DNA of 64,000 nt from Deltaproteobacteria bacterium IMCC39524 (GCA_029667085.1 JARUHJ010000007.1:1-64000); one strand, 5' to 3'; positions 43,714-53,508 are shown, counted from the first letter of the stretch. Numbers and translations are program-made. Notes: generated by a model from the sequence alone, not told the origin.

Positions 43714-45377
43714 TGAGCCAGACGGCCTCCGCCAATGTTGCCGCGCATCTCCCCGAGATCGCGCGGTTGCAGCCGGAAACTCCGGCTATCTTTATCCCAC
43801 AGGGCCGTGACGCCCGGCAGCAGACCCTCTACGCAAAATACACCTTTGCCGAACTTGATCAGGAAAGCGATCGCATGGCAGCGGCCCTGGAAGCGACCGG
43901 GGTCAAGCGTGGTGTCCGCACCGTCCTCATGGTTCCCCCCGGGTTCGAATTCTTTGCCCTGACCTTCGCACTCTTTAAAATCGGCGCAGTACCGGTGCTG
44001 GTCGATCCCGGCATGGGTGTTAAAAACCTCAAAACCTGTCTCGCTGAAGCCCAACCTGAAGTCTTTATTGGTATTCCAAAGGCACATCTGGCCCGCCTTC
44101 TCCTTGGCTTGGGCAGGCCGACTGTTAAGACACTCCTGACCGTCGGCAAAAGGTTCTGGGGTGGTTCGACCCTCGACAAAATCCTGAGCAGAATTCCTAA
44201 AGACCAGCAATACCAGACAGCGCAGACCTCTGACGAAGAAACTGCGGCGATTCTTTTTACCAGCGGCAGCACCGGCGTACCGAAGGGAGCTGTCTACAGC
44301 CACGGTAACTTCTCAGCGCAAGTGGAGATGCTGCGCCAGGTCTACGATATTCGTCCCGGTGAAATTGACCTGCCGACTTTTCCGCTCTTTGCTCTCTTCG
44401 CACCGGCCTTGGGAATGACCTCCGTAGTCCCTGAAATGGACTTCACCCGCCCGGCTGATGTCGATCCGGTCAAGATTATTGCTGCCATCGAAAAATTTCA
44501 GATCACCACCATGTTCGGTTCGCCGGCCCTGATCAATAAGGTCGGTCGTTACGGGGAAGAAAACAATATTCAGCTGACGAGCCTGAAGCGGGCGATCTCC
44601 GCCGGGGCGCCGGTGCCCGCTGGAGTCCTGGAACGTTTCACCACTATGCTCTCTGACGGAGCCCAGGTGTTTACCCCCTATGGGGCCACCGAGGCCTTGC
44701 CCGTGTGTTCGATCGGCAGCGCTGAAATCTTGAGCGAGACCCGTCACGCCACGGATCAGGGCAAAGGTGTCTGTGTCGGCAAGCCGGTGCCGAATATCCA
44801 ACTTGAAATCATCGCTATCTCCGACGCGCCGATCGGTGCCTGGGACGATAAACTGAAGCTTGGCATTGGCGAGATCGGTGAAATTGTGGTGAAGGGCCCG
44901 CAGGTCACCCAAAGCTATTTCAACCGCGAGGAGTCCACCGCGCTCGGCAAGATTTCTGACCAGGAAAACCCGGGTTTTTACCATCGCATGGGTGATCTAG
45001 GTTATCGTGATGACCAGGGCCGCGTCTGGTTCTGTGGACGTAAGGCGCACAGGGTTGTGACCACTGAAAAGACCTACTTCACGATCCCCTGCGAGGCAAT
45101 CTTCAATACCCATCCAAACGTGTTTCGGACAGCCCTGGTTGGTGTCGGTGAATGGGGGAATCAGAGGCCGGTTCTCTGCATCGAATTGGAAAAGGGGACT
45201 GACACCTCAAGACTTGAAAAGATCCACAAGGAATTAATTGCTATAGGCGCCGGGCATGAGGTAACCAGTCAGATAAAGACCTTCCTCTTCCATCCCGAAT
45301 TCCCTGTCGATATTCGTCACAATGCCAAGATTTTCCGTGAGAAGCTGGCTGTCTGGGCCGAGGAGAAGCTGTCATGA
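43713..45377 (+). CDS. oleC: OleC: beta-lactone synthetase
   Basis: 554 residues of the AMP-dependent synthetase superfamily. The ATP/AMP motif is LFTSGSTGVPKGAVYSHGN (about 180-198); an adenylate-binding YGATEALP lies near 325, and a YRDDQGRVWFCGRKAHRV hinge near 430. OleC adenylates the 2-alkyl-3-hydroxyacid and closes a beta-lactone. It has overlaps on both sides (1 base with oleB, 4 with oleD). Confidence 0.93.
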   Translation: MSQTASANVAAHLPEIARLQPETPAIFIPQGRDARQQTLYAKYTFAELDQESDRMAAALEATGVKRGVRTVLMVPPGFEFFALTFALFKIGAVPVLVDPGMGVKNLKTCLAEAQPEVFIGIPKAHLARLLLGLGRPTVKTLLTVGKRFWGGSTLDKILSRIPKDQQYQTAQTSDEETAAILFTSGSTGVPKGAVYSHGNFSAQVEMLRQVYDIRPGEIDLPTFPLFALFAPALGMTSVVPEMDFTRPADVDPVKIIAAIEKFQITTMFGSPALINKVGRYGEENNIQLTSLKRAISAGAPVPAGVLERFTTMLSDGAQVFTPYGATEALPVCSIGSAEILSETRHATDQGKGVCVGKPVPNIQLEIIAISDAPIGAWDDKLKLGIGEIGEIVVKGPQVTQSYFNREESTALGKISDQENPGFYHRMGDLGYRDDQGRVWFCGRKAHRVVTTEKTYFTIPCEAIFNTHPNVFRTALVGVGEWGNQRPVLCIELEKGTDTSRLEKIHKELIAIGAGHEVTSQIKTFLFHPEFPVDIRHNAKIFREKLAVWAEEKLS

Positions 45378-46363
45378 AAGCTTTAGTGACTGGTGGCGGA
45401 GGCTTCCTCGGCAAAGCAATCGTCAAGCTGCTACGAGAGCGTGGTGACGAGGTCCGCTCTTTCTCGCGAAATCCACACCCGGCTCTGATCGAGATGGGTG
45501 TTGAACATTGCCGGGGAGAATTGGCTGATGCCGGAGCGGTCAAGCGGGCTGTCGAGGGTTGCGACATTATTTTCCACGTTGCCGCCAAGGCGGGTGTCTG
45601 GGGCCCATACGAGGAGTTCTACAGGGCAAACGTCCTGGGGACGAAACATGTGATCGAGGCCTGTCGTCTGCATGGCATCAAACGCCTGGTCCATACCAGC
45701 TCGCCGAGCGTGGTCTTTGATGGCTCCGACATGGAGGGTGTTGACGAGTCGGTCCCTTACCCGGAACATTTCGAAGCCTTTTATCCTCAGACCAAAGCCG
45801 AAGCGGAACAGTTGGTCTTGCAGGCCAATGATCAAACGCTTGCCACTGTTGCTTTGCGGCCGCACCTGATCTGGGGTCCGGAAGATAATCACCTGGTCCC
45901 TCGTATTCTTGAGCGTGGCGCCAAGGGGGCCCTGCGTAAGCTTGGAAACCGTGAATGCCTGGTTGATACCGTCTATATTGATAATGCCGCTCTCGCTCAC
46001 CTGCAGGCTGCCGACCACCTTGACGTCGGTTCCGTCGTCGCCGGTAAAGCTTATTTCCTCTCTCAAGGAGAACCTTTGCCGATCTGGGATGTGGTCAACC
46101 GGATCCTCGATGCAGGTGGCTTGCCACCGGTGACCCGTACCCTCTCTCCTGCCCTGGCTTACACAATCGGCGCGATCCTTGAGAAGGTCTATGGGCTAAT
46201 TAAACTCAAAGGCGAACCGAGGATGACGCGCTTTGTTGCCAAGGAATTATCCACCTCACACTGGTTTGATCTCAGCGCGGCAAGAAATGACTTTGGCTAT
46301 CAGCCTGAAGTCACTTTTGACGAGGGGATAGAGCGATTGCGCGAATGGTTAACGTCTCGATGA
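45374..46363 (+). CDS. oleD: OleD: NAD(P)H-dependent ketoacid reductase
   Basis: 329 residues, extended short-chain dehydrogenase. GGGGFLG (7-13) binds the cofactor; Tyr136 and Lys140 in FYPQTK form the YxxxK motif; the Ser is in HTSSPSVVF. OleD reduces the 2-alkyl-3-ketoacid from OleA to the 3-hydroxyacid used by OleC. Last of the tightly packed oleBCD set. Confidence 0.93.
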   Translation: MKALVTGGGGFLGKAIVKLLRERGDEVRSFSRNPHPALIEMGVEHCRGELADAGAVKRAVEGCDIIFHVAAKAGVWGPYEEFYRANVLGTKHVIEACRLHGIKRLVHTSSPSVVFDGSDMEGVDESVPYPEHFEAFYPQTKAEAEQLVLQANDQTLATVALRPHLIWGPEDNHLVPRILERGAKGALRKLGNRECLVDTVYIDNAALAHLQAADHLDVGSVVAGKAYFLSQGEPLPIWDVVNRILDAGGLPPVTRTLSPALAYTIGAILEKVYGLIKLKGEPRMTRFVAKELSTSHWFDLSAARNDFGYQPEVTFDEGIERLREWLTSR

Positions 46364-46696
46364 GCTGAATTTCTCAAGGGGCCATGGCTTTTTTCTGGAC
46401 GATAGCCGGAACAAAGGGCATACGTCATTACGCAAAACAGTAGGACCTGAAATAAAGAGACCAACGCAAAGACGCTAAGCAAGGCCAGGAAAGACGCAAA
46501 GGCTGACTCTCCTCTTTTTTGAAGTGGTTTTCTTTACGATCATTCTTTACCTTTTCGCGCCTTTGCGTTAAATTTTTGCAACCGTTTTTTTTGGTTATAA
46601 GTGCTTAGTTTTTCTACCCAGCAAGTTGTCTAAGACGAATGACTATTGACTAATGACTATTGGCTAATGACTGATGAAATTAAAAGGGCACTGCTG
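46364..46696. repeat. repeat-filled gap after oleD
   Basis: AACGCAAAG (46463-46471) faces CTTTGCGTT (46561-46569), with a further AGACGCAAAGGC word at 46491. A direct repeat of ATGACTATTG(A/G)CTA occupies 46637-46668. No gene is supported here. A terminator after oleD is not evident, so the next genes may or may not be in the same transcript. Confidence 0.65.
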
Positions 46697-47182
46697 ATGT
46701 CAGAAGAAACTAAAAATGCTAGTGGTAAAAGTCTCCTGGAGCGGGTTATCTTTGAGGCTAAAATCAAATATAAATCCTTGCCTGAAATAAACCTTTCAGG
46801 TCTCAGTAGTAATTTAAGCGTAGGTGGACTTTACCTTAGAACCAAATTACCCTTGGACGTTGATGACACCTTGTCCCTCTCCTTTTCTCTCCCCGGCCGG
46901 GAGGGGGAGCTGCCCCTCTCATGTGATGCCCGGGTCGCATGGACAAATTGTGATCATAATCGGCGAAAGCCTGATTACGCCACAGGGGTCGGTTTGCAGT
47001 TTTTAAACCTTTCTGACGAAGACGTTTCAACACTGGAAAAGTTTATAGATCGCTATGAGGAAGAAAAAAGGATGAATGTGGTTTGCGCCTGGTGTGGCCG
47101 CTCTCTTGGCCATCGTAAGGGCCCCTTTGGTAAAACAAGCCATGGTGTTTGCGAGCAATGCCATAAAAGCCTGGCCGTATAA
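46697..47182 (+). CDS. PilZ-like domain protein with C-terminal zinc ribbon
   Basis: About 161 residues from ATG 46697, selected for AAAAGGG 8 bases upstream (the frame is open to 46646). The PilZ beta-barrel core has NLSVGGLYLRT, matching the N/DxSxxG half of the cyclic-di-GMP site, but a clear RxxxR half is missing, so ligand binding is doubtful. The C-terminal 35 residues have CAWCG and CEQC, a four-Cys zinc ribbon. Lies between the ole genes and the PPTase gene, which raises the idea of signal-controlled lipid output (inference). Confidence 0.8.
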   Translation: MSEETKNASGKSLLERVIFEAKIKYKSLPEINLSGLSSNLSVGGLYLRTKLPLDVDDTLSLSFSLPGREGELPLSCDARVAWTNCDHNRRKPDYATGVGLQFLNLSDEDVSTLEKFIDRYEEEKRMNVVCAWCGRSLGHRKGPFGKTSHGVCEQCHKSLAV

Positions 47183-47216
47183 CTGTCCCTGGTAGCTTTT
47201 GCATTGAGTATTCATT

Positions 47217-47927
47217 ATGCCGCTTACTTTGACGCCATGGCATGACCCACCGTCCCTTCCTGACTTGAAATCAGAAGAGGTCCACCTCTGGCGTTTTCCG
47301 CTTGTCTGTTCAGATCCCCTCGAACCTCTCCTCGATGAACAAGAGTTACAGCGTGTCAAACGTCTGCGCAACCCAGATAAAGCCCGCGCTTTTGTCGTCG
47401 CCCGTGCTCGCTTGCGTCAGATCCTCTCCGGCTACCTGGATATGGAGCCCCAATCTCTTCGCTTTTCTTATGGTCGCGCAGGCAAGCCTGCACTCGTCGG
47501 CCTTGCAGGCTCGCCCGCGTTCAATCTGGCTCACTCGGGCAACTGGGCTGTGTGTGCCGTCGTTAGCCGAGGTGAGGTGGGTGTTGATGTTGAGACAATT
47601 AACCCCGACCTGGATTATGCCCCTCTTGCCCGACGGTTCTTCTCCGAAACCGAGAACCAGTGGCTGCGTGCCTGCCCCGAACCGCGCAGGCTCAGGCGCT
47701 TTTATCGCATCTGGACGCGCAAGGAAGCCTGGCTGAAAGGTAAGGGTGATGGCTTCTCGGACCCTGACCAGGATATCGGGCCTGCACATCTTGCCGGGTC
47801 CTGCACCTGTGATGGAAGCTGGTGGCTGAGAAGCTTTCCCCTTGCCCGACATGCTCTTGCCTCTCTCGCTGTGTCGCAGAAGTTCTCTCTTGTGCAGCGC
47901 TGGAATGCTTTGCCTCTCTCTGGCTAA
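47217..47927 (+). CDS. pfaE: Sfp-type 4'-phosphopantetheinyl transferase
   Basis: 236 residues. Motifs: FNLAHSGNWAVCAV (P2-like), GVDVE (metal-binding, about 122-126), FFSETE and WTRKEAWLKGKGDG. These define the Sfp/PcpS group that moves phosphopantetheine from CoA to carrier-protein Ser. In this setting it most likely arms the five ACPs of PfaA, the role given to PfaE in PUFA clusters. The pfaE symbol is by analogy. No strong ribosome site before ATG 47217. Confidence 0.9.
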   Translation: MPLTLTPWHDPPSLPDLKSEEVHLWRFPLVCSDPLEPLLDEQELQRVKRLRNPDKARAFVVARARLRQILSGYLDMEPQSLRFSYGRAGKPALVGLAGSPAFNLAHSGNWAVCAVVSRGEVGVDVETINPDLDYAPLARRFFSETENQWLRACPEPRRLRRFYRIWTRKEAWLKGKGDGFSDPDQDIGPAHLAGSCTCDGSWWLRSFPLARHALASLAVSQKFSLVQRWNALPLSG

Positions 47928-48076
47928 TCGACGAATAGTTTGTCATTTCAGTACTTTTGCGGTGTTCCCTCCTTGCTCGTCTCCTTCCTGTTGATATACT
48001 TAATAGCAGTCACCATATACCCCTGACGTTGTGACGTAGCCTTTATACTGTTGCCATCCCCGGGAGCCTTCCTCAC

Positions 48077-49930
48077 ATGTATGAATTGCCGCACCAGTCG
48101 ATCCCGGAAATGCTCAGAACCAATGCACAGCAGTATGCCGACCGGATTGCCATCAGCTATAAGAAAGAGGGGCGCTTTCGATCGTTAAGCTACAGCGATT
48201 TCTACGAAAGAGTGCTTATGGCTGCGCGTGGATTGCTTAAGGCCGGTGTCGCTCCGGGCGATAAGGTGGCGATCTTTTCCGAAAACCGTGCAGGCTGGGC
48301 GATTGCTGATTTTGCAATTCAGTGTGTGCAGGGCATTACCGTTCCGATCTATGCGACCAATACTGCTGCGCAGGCTGCCTATGTCATCAATCACTGCGAA
48401 GCAAAAATTGTTTTTGTTTCGAACCGGATCCAGTACGAAAAGCTGCTTGGCGTCTGCGACCAAACTCCGGAACTTGAGCAAGTCGTCTCCTTTGATCGCT
48501 TTCTCGGCAGTCACGAGCTTCCCGTTTATAGCCTCTACCAATTATCGGAAGACTCTTATCCGCTCTCCGATAAGGAGCGCAGCAAGATCGAAAGCTGTAT
48601 CGATGCCATCCAGTCTACAGACCTGATCACAATCATCTACACGTCCGGAACCACGGGTGTTCCTAAAGGGGTTATGCTCTCCCAGGGCAACATTCTCTAT
48701 GATGCACATTATGGCCTGGAAAAGCTGGAAGCCTTTGGTAAGAACGAGACGTTCCTCAGCTTCTTACCTTTGAGTCATGTCCTTGAACGCACGGCAGGCT
48801 ACTACGCACCCTTGATGACGGGTTGTCATGTGGCTTTCTGCGAAAGTATCGACAAGGTCGTTGAAAATATGCAGGAAGCCAGTCCGACCGTCATGGTGAG
48901 CGTGCCGCGGCTCTTCGAAAAAATTTACGCGCGAATTTACGAGGATGTTCACAAGATGTCTTCAATCCGCAGTAGCCTTTTTCACCTTGCGATCAAGGTT
49001 GGCCGTGAGTTTATTTCACGTCGTTACATAGACCCGAAGCCGCTAGGGTTGCTCGGCCTTAAGTACCGCTTCTTCGATTGGCTGGTCTTTCAGAAGATCC
49101 GCAAGCGTTTTGGTGGTCGGCTGAAATATTTTATTTCTGGCGGGGCTCCCCTCGACAAGCTCATCAACGAATTTATGTGGGTCATCGGCATTCCGACTTT
49201 TGAGGGCTATGGACTTACGGAAACAAGCCCCGCTGTTACCCTGAACAGCCCCTGGAAAATTCGCTTCGGGTCGGTGGGCACCCCGTTGCCCGGGACGGAG
49301 GTCAAGCTTGCCGACGACAATGAGCTCCTGGTTCGTGGCCCTCTGTTGATGCAGGGTTATTTCAAGGCCCCCGAAGAGACTGAGCGGGTTATGCAGGACG
49401 GCTGGCTGAAAACTGGTGATATTGCCAGGATCGACGAGGATGGTTACGTGTATATCGTCGACAGGAAAAAAGAGATCATCATCACCGCCGGTGGCAAGAA
49501 CATTGCGCCGCAACCTCTGGAGAATGTTCTCAGAATGGACAAGTACATCTCACAGGCTTTTGTCTATGGTGATCGCAAACCTTATCTCGTCGCAATCCTG
49601 ACGCCGAATCTGGAACGCTTGATCCAGATGGCGCAGCAAGAAGGTCTTGATTACCTGGACATGGAAGACCTGGTCACGAACCAGCAGGTGCAAAGACGTT
49701 ATGCTCACCGTCTGCAACGCATCAACGAGAAGCTGCCCACCTATCAAACGATAAAAAAATTCATTCTCCTGCCGCGTGACTTTTCTGTGGATGGAGGAGA
49801 ACTGACACCAACCCTCAAACTCAAGCGCAAGGTGATTGCTGCCAAGTACCAGGACGGTATCGAACGGCTTTACCTGCGCAATGGCAACGGTTCTGATGAT
49901 CAACCGCAGGATAATGGAGGACTCACATGA
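48077..49930 (+). CDS. fadD: long-chain acyl-CoA synthetase
   Basis: 617 residues. ATP motif IIYTSGTTGVPKGVMLSQGN, then GYGLTETSP and WLKTGDIARIDEDGYVYIVDRKKEIIITAGGKNIAPQ. This is the FAA1/FadD-type long-chain fatty acid:CoA ligase. Start chosen at ATG 48077 after GGGAG. The next gene overlaps by four bases, which ties it to the beta-oxidation genes. It could also activate fatty acids for OleA (inference). Membrane-associated. Confidence 0.93.
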   Translation: MYELPHQSIPEMLRTNAQQYADRIAISYKKEGRFRSLSYSDFYERVLMAARGLLKAGVAPGDKVAIFSENRAGWAIADFAIQCVQGITVPIYATNTAAQAAYVINHCEAKIVFVSNRIQYEKLLGVCDQTPELEQVVSFDRFLGSHELPVYSLYQLSEDSYPLSDKERSKIESCIDAIQSTDLITIIYTSGTTGVPKGVMLSQGNILYDAHYGLEKLEAFGKNETFLSFLPLSHVLERTAGYYAPLMTGCHVAFCESIDKVVENMQEASPTVMVSVPRLFEKIYARIYEDVHKMSSIRSSLFHLAIKVGREFISRRYIDPKPLGLLGLKYRFFDWLVFQKIRKRFGGRLKYFISGGAPLDKLINEFMWVIGIPTFEGYGLTETSPAVTLNSPWKIRFGSVGTPLPGTEVKLADDNELLVRGPLLMQGYFKAPEETERVMQDGWLKTGDIARIDEDGYVYIVDRKKEIIITAGGKNIAPQPLENVLRMDKYISQAFVYGDRKPYLVAILTPNLERLIQMAQQEGLDYLDMEDLVTNQQVQRRYAHRLQRINEKLPTYQTIKKFILLPRDFSVDGGELTPTLKLKRKVIAAKYQDGIERLYLRNGNGSDDQPQDNGGLT

Positions 49931-52314
49931 GGCAAATCAACCGTGTGGCCGTATTGGGCGCCGGAGTTATGGGCGCCACGATTGCCGCTCACCTGGCCAA
50001 CGCAGGTCTTGATGTTCTGCTGCTCGACATGGTTCCGAAGGAATTGAGTGATGAGGAAGAAGCCTGGGGTCTGAGCCTGGATACGCCCCAGGTGCGTAAC
50101 CGCATTGCTGCAACGGGTCTTGCGGGTTTGTTGAAAATGAAACCGGCGCCACTCTATTTGCAAGAGTATGCCAGCCAGATTGAGGTCGGCAATTTCGATG
50201 ATGACCTGATAAGGCTTAAGGATTGTGACTGGGTTATCGAGGTGGTCATCGAGCATTTGCCGATCAAGCAGAGCCTGTTCGAGAAAGTGGTGCCGCACCT
50301 GACGCCGGGGACGATCCTGTCGACCAACACCAGCGGCCTGTCCGTTAACGCCATGGCTGAAGGCTTGCCGGCCGATGTGCGTAAGAATTTTTTGGTCACC
50401 CACTTCTTCAACCCGCCGCGTTACATGCGCCTGTTGGAGATTGTTCCCTGTCGCGAGACGGATCCGGCCGTAGTGGACGCTCTCGCTGCTTTTATCAGTT
50501 TTCGGCTCGGCAAAGGCATTGTGCACGCCAAGGATACGGCCAACTTTATCGCCAACCGGATCGGTGTTTATGCCATCTACAAGGGCATTGAGCACATGGT
50601 CGCTATGGGCATGACCGTGGAAGAGGTCGACGCTATCGCAGGTCCGGCGACAGGTCGGCCGAAGTCGGCAGCCTTTCGTACCGCCGACCTGGTTGGTATC
50701 GACACCCTGATCCATGTCGGTAACAATTCTTATCAGCTGTTGCCAGACGATGAGGAGCGAGAGGTTTTCAAAGTTCCGACGTTCATGGCAGAGATGGTCG
50801 ATAAGGGGCTGCTCGGTAACAAGAGCAAGGCTGGCTTCTATCGTAAGGAACAGGTCGACGGTCAGCGTAAAATCTTTTATTACGACTACACCAGTGGAGA
50901 ATTCAAGCCTGTCGTAAAACCGAAATTCGCCTCCATCGCAGCGGTCAAGATGGTTGATGATCCGGCGCAGAAAATCAGGATGGTTGCAGAAGGGCAGGAC
51001 AAGGCGGCCGAATACGCCTGGAAGACCTTGCGCGACACTCTGGTCTATACCTTTAACCGCATCCCGGAAATCGCTGACGACGTGGTCAACATTGATAATG
51101 CAATGAAGTGGGGTTTTAATTGGGAGCTCGGGCCTTTCGAAATGCTCGATGCCTTTGGTGTCGAAAACTTCGTCAAGCGCGCAGAAAGCGATGGTGTCAT
51201 CGTTCCTGAAGCATTGAAAAAGATCAAAAGCTTTTATCGTTTCAACGCGTCCGGTCAAAAAGAATTTTTCGATCTGGAATCTAACCAATACCGGCCTTAC
51301 CCACTCAAGCCGGGGCAGATCAATCTACAGATTCTCAAGAAGAGCCAGGGCGTGGTTGAGAAGAGTTCCGGCAGCTCAGTCCTTGATCTTGGTGACGGTG
51401 TTTTCTGTCTGGAGTTTCATTCAAAAATGAACGCAGTCACGGGCGATATCCTGGCCATGACCCATAAGGCGATCAAGCGGGCAGAGACAGAAGGCGTCGG
51501 CCTGGTTATTGGTAACCAGGGTGCCAACTTTTCTGTTGGCGCCAACCTGATGCTGCTGGCGGTGGCCATGGCGGAAGGGGCCTATGAAGATATCAACATG
51601 ATGGTGCGCGTTTTCCAGAAAGCGACCATGGCGGTCAAGCTTGCCAAGGTGCCGGTGGTGGCCGCGCCCTTCAATATGACCCTTGGCGGGGCTTCTGAAT
51701 ATTGCCTTCATGCTGCCGCAATCAACGCTTATGCGGAAACCTACATGGGTATGGTCGAGGTCGGTGTCGGTTTACTGCCGGCCGGTGGCGGAACCAAGGA
51801 GATGTGCCTGCGCGCGTCAGAATTGGCAACTCGCCACGACACCGATGTGACTCCGTTTATCTTCAAATATTTTAAACAGATTGGTATGGCGAAGTTCTCC
51901 ATGGGAGCGGCTGAACTGTTCGACATGGGTTACATGCGCACGGTAGATAGCGTCAGTATGGATATAGACCGTCTGCTCTCTGATGCCAAACAGAAGGTGC
52001 TGGCCCTGTCGGTCAACTTCCGGCCGAAGCGGCCCATGGAGAATGTTCCGGCACCTGGACGCAGCGTAGCAGCCAGTATCAAGAGCCAACTCTGGAATCT
52101 GCAGATGGGCGGTTTTGCTTCTGAGTATGATGCGGAAATCGGCAGTATTATTGCCTCGATTATCTGTGGTGGTGACGTGCCCGCCGGTATGCCGATTTCA
52201 GAGGAGTATCTGCTGCAACTGGAACGCGAAGGTTTCCTCAAATTGTGCGGCAACAAAAAGACCGCCCAGCGCATCCAACATATGTTGAAGACCGGCAAGC
52301 CGCTACGTAACTGA
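49927..52314 (+). CDS. fadN: 3-hydroxyacyl-CoA dehydrogenase / enoyl-CoA hydratase fusion
   Basis: 795 residues, with the dehydrogenase first (Rossmann VAVLGAGVMGATIAAHLANAGLDV at 7-30; catalytic His in LVTHFFNPPRYM) and the hydratase at the C-terminus (about 480-700; GVGLVIGNQGANFSVGANLMLL). This order is that of FadN/FadJ-like rather than FadB. Carries out two steps of beta-oxidation. Start overlaps the ligase gene (ATGA), and the thiolase follows at 20 bases. Confidence 0.92.
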   Translation: MRQINRVAVLGAGVMGATIAAHLANAGLDVLLLDMVPKELSDEEEAWGLSLDTPQVRNRIAATGLAGLLKMKPAPLYLQEYASQIEVGNFDDDLIRLKDCDWVIEVVIEHLPIKQSLFEKVVPHLTPGTILSTNTSGLSVNAMAEGLPADVRKNFLVTHFFNPPRYMRLLEIVPCRETDPAVVDALAAFISFRLGKGIVHAKDTANFIANRIGVYAIYKGIEHMVAMGMTVEEVDAIAGPATGRPKSAAFRTADLVGIDTLIHVGNNSYQLLPDDEEREVFKVPTFMAEMVDKGLLGNKSKAGFYRKEQVDGQRKIFYYDYTSGEFKPVVKPKFASIAAVKMVDDPAQKIRMVAEGQDKAAEYAWKTLRDTLVYTFNRIPEIADDVVNIDNAMKWGFNWELGPFEMLDAFGVENFVKRAESDGVIVPEALKKIKSFYRFNASGQKEFFDLESNQYRPYPLKPGQINLQILKKSQGVVEKSSGSSVLDLGDGVFCLEFHSKMNAVTGDILAMTHKAIKRAETEGVGLVIGNQGANFSVGANLMLLAVAMAEGAYEDINMMVRVFQKATMAVKLAKVPVVAAPFNMTLGGASEYCLHAAAINAYAETYMGMVEVGVGLLPAGGGTKEMCLRASELATRHDTDVTPFIFKYFKQIGMAKFSMGAAELFDMGYMRTVDSVSMDIDRLLSDAKQKVLALSVNFRPKRPMENVPAPGRSVAASIKSQLWNLQMGGFASEYDAEIGSIIASIICGGDVPAGMPISEEYLLQLEREGFLKLCGNKKTAQRIQHMLKTGKPLRN

Positions 52315-52335
52315 TTTCGTTAAGGGAGAATAGCA

Positions 52336-53508
52336 ATGAAAACAGCCTATATTCTGGCGTCCTACCGAACGGCTGGCTGCCGGGCAAACAAAGGCAAATT
52401 CAAGGACATGCGCCCCGATGATTTGGCGGCAGCTGCCCTCTCCGGGTTAGTGGAACGCACAGGTATCGACGCACTGGAGATCGACGACATTCTGCTCGGC
52501 TGTGCCTTCCCCGAAGGTGAGCAGGGAATGAACGTCGCCAGGATTGCCGCCTTGAGAGCAGGTATCCCCTACCAGGTGCCGGCCCAGACCATTAATCGAT
52601 TTTGCTCTTCGGGACTGCAGTCGATCGCCCTGGCGGCCGAAAGGATCATGGCCGGGTTCGCCGATTGCGTTGTTGCCGGCGGTGTCGAGTCGATGACCAC
52701 TGTGCCTATGGGGGGCAATAAGTTCAGCGCCAACCCGGCCTTGGTCGCAGATTGGCCGGAAACTTTTGCTGCCATGGGCATCACGGCAGAGCTGGTTGCC
52801 GATCAATACGGAATTGACCGTAAGTCTCAGGATCTGTTCGCGACCGGAAGTCACGCCAAGGCGGCCGCGGCCATCGATGCCGGTCGATTTGCAGAAGAAA
52901 TCATTCCCGTGCAGGTTGAGGAGACGGCGATCGTTAAGGGTAAGGTTGAGAAGACCCAGGTTATTGTCAGTGCTGATGATGGCGTCCGCGCCGATACCAC
53001 GGTTGAAGGGCTGGCCCGGCTCAAGCCGGCTTTCAAAGTCAACGGTTCGGTGACAGCAGGCAACACCTCACAGATGACCGATGGTGCAGCGGCAACTCTG
53101 GTCGTCTCCGAAACGTTTCTCAAGCGGATGGGGAGAGACCCTCTGGCCCGCTTTGTTAGTTTTGCGGTCAGGGGGGTGCCACCCGAGGTTATGGGCATTG
53201 GCCCGGTCGAAGCGATTCCTCTGGCACTCAAGATGGCCGGTCTGCAGCAAAAAGACCTTGATTTGATTGAACTCAATGAAGCTTTTGCCGCTCAGTCACT
53301 TGCGGTCATCAAGACCTTGGCTCTGGATCCTGAGATTATCAACGTCAACGGTGGCGCAATTGCTCTCGGCCATCCCCTGGGTTGCACCGGCGCCAAACTG
53401 ACAGCGACCCTGATGCACGAGATGAAGCGGCGGCAATCCCGTTATGGCATGGTCTCCATGTGTATCGGTGGCGGGATGGGCGCGGCCGGGATTTTTGAGC
53501 GTATGTGA
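52336..53508 (+). CDS. fadA: acetyl-CoA acyltransferase (thiolase)
   Basis: 390 residues. Nucleophile Cys in NRFCSSGLQSIA (about 91-102), His in GGAIALGHPLGCTGA and the second Cys in MCIGGGMGAAG. This is the classical degradative thiolase I layout. GGGAG lies 9 bases before the ATG. Third gene of the beta-oxidation operon. Confidence 0.95.
   Translation: MKTAYILASYRTAGCRANKGKFKDMRPDDLAAAALSGLVERTGIDALEIDDILLGCAFPEGEQGMNVARIAALRAGIPYQVPAQTINRFCSSGLQSIALAAERIMAGFADCVVAGGVESMTTVPMGGNKFSANPALVADWPETFAAMGITAELVADQYGIDRKSQDLFATGSHAKAAAAIDAGRFAEEIIPVQVEETAIVKGKVEKTQVIVSADDGVRADTTVEGLARLKPAFKVNGSVTAGNTSQMTDGAAATLVVSETFLKRMGRDPLARFVSFAVRGVPPEVMGIGPVEAIPLALKMAGLQQKDLDLIELNEAFAAQSLAVIKTLALDPEIINVNGGAIALGHPLGCTGAKLTATLMHEMKRRQSRYGMVSMCIGGGMGAAGIFERM

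Noticed and set aside
49900-51288. 462-residue antisense ORF inside the beta-oxidation fusion gene
   Set aside because: Shadow of a high-GC coding strand; composition rich in Arg, His and Gln without any domain.
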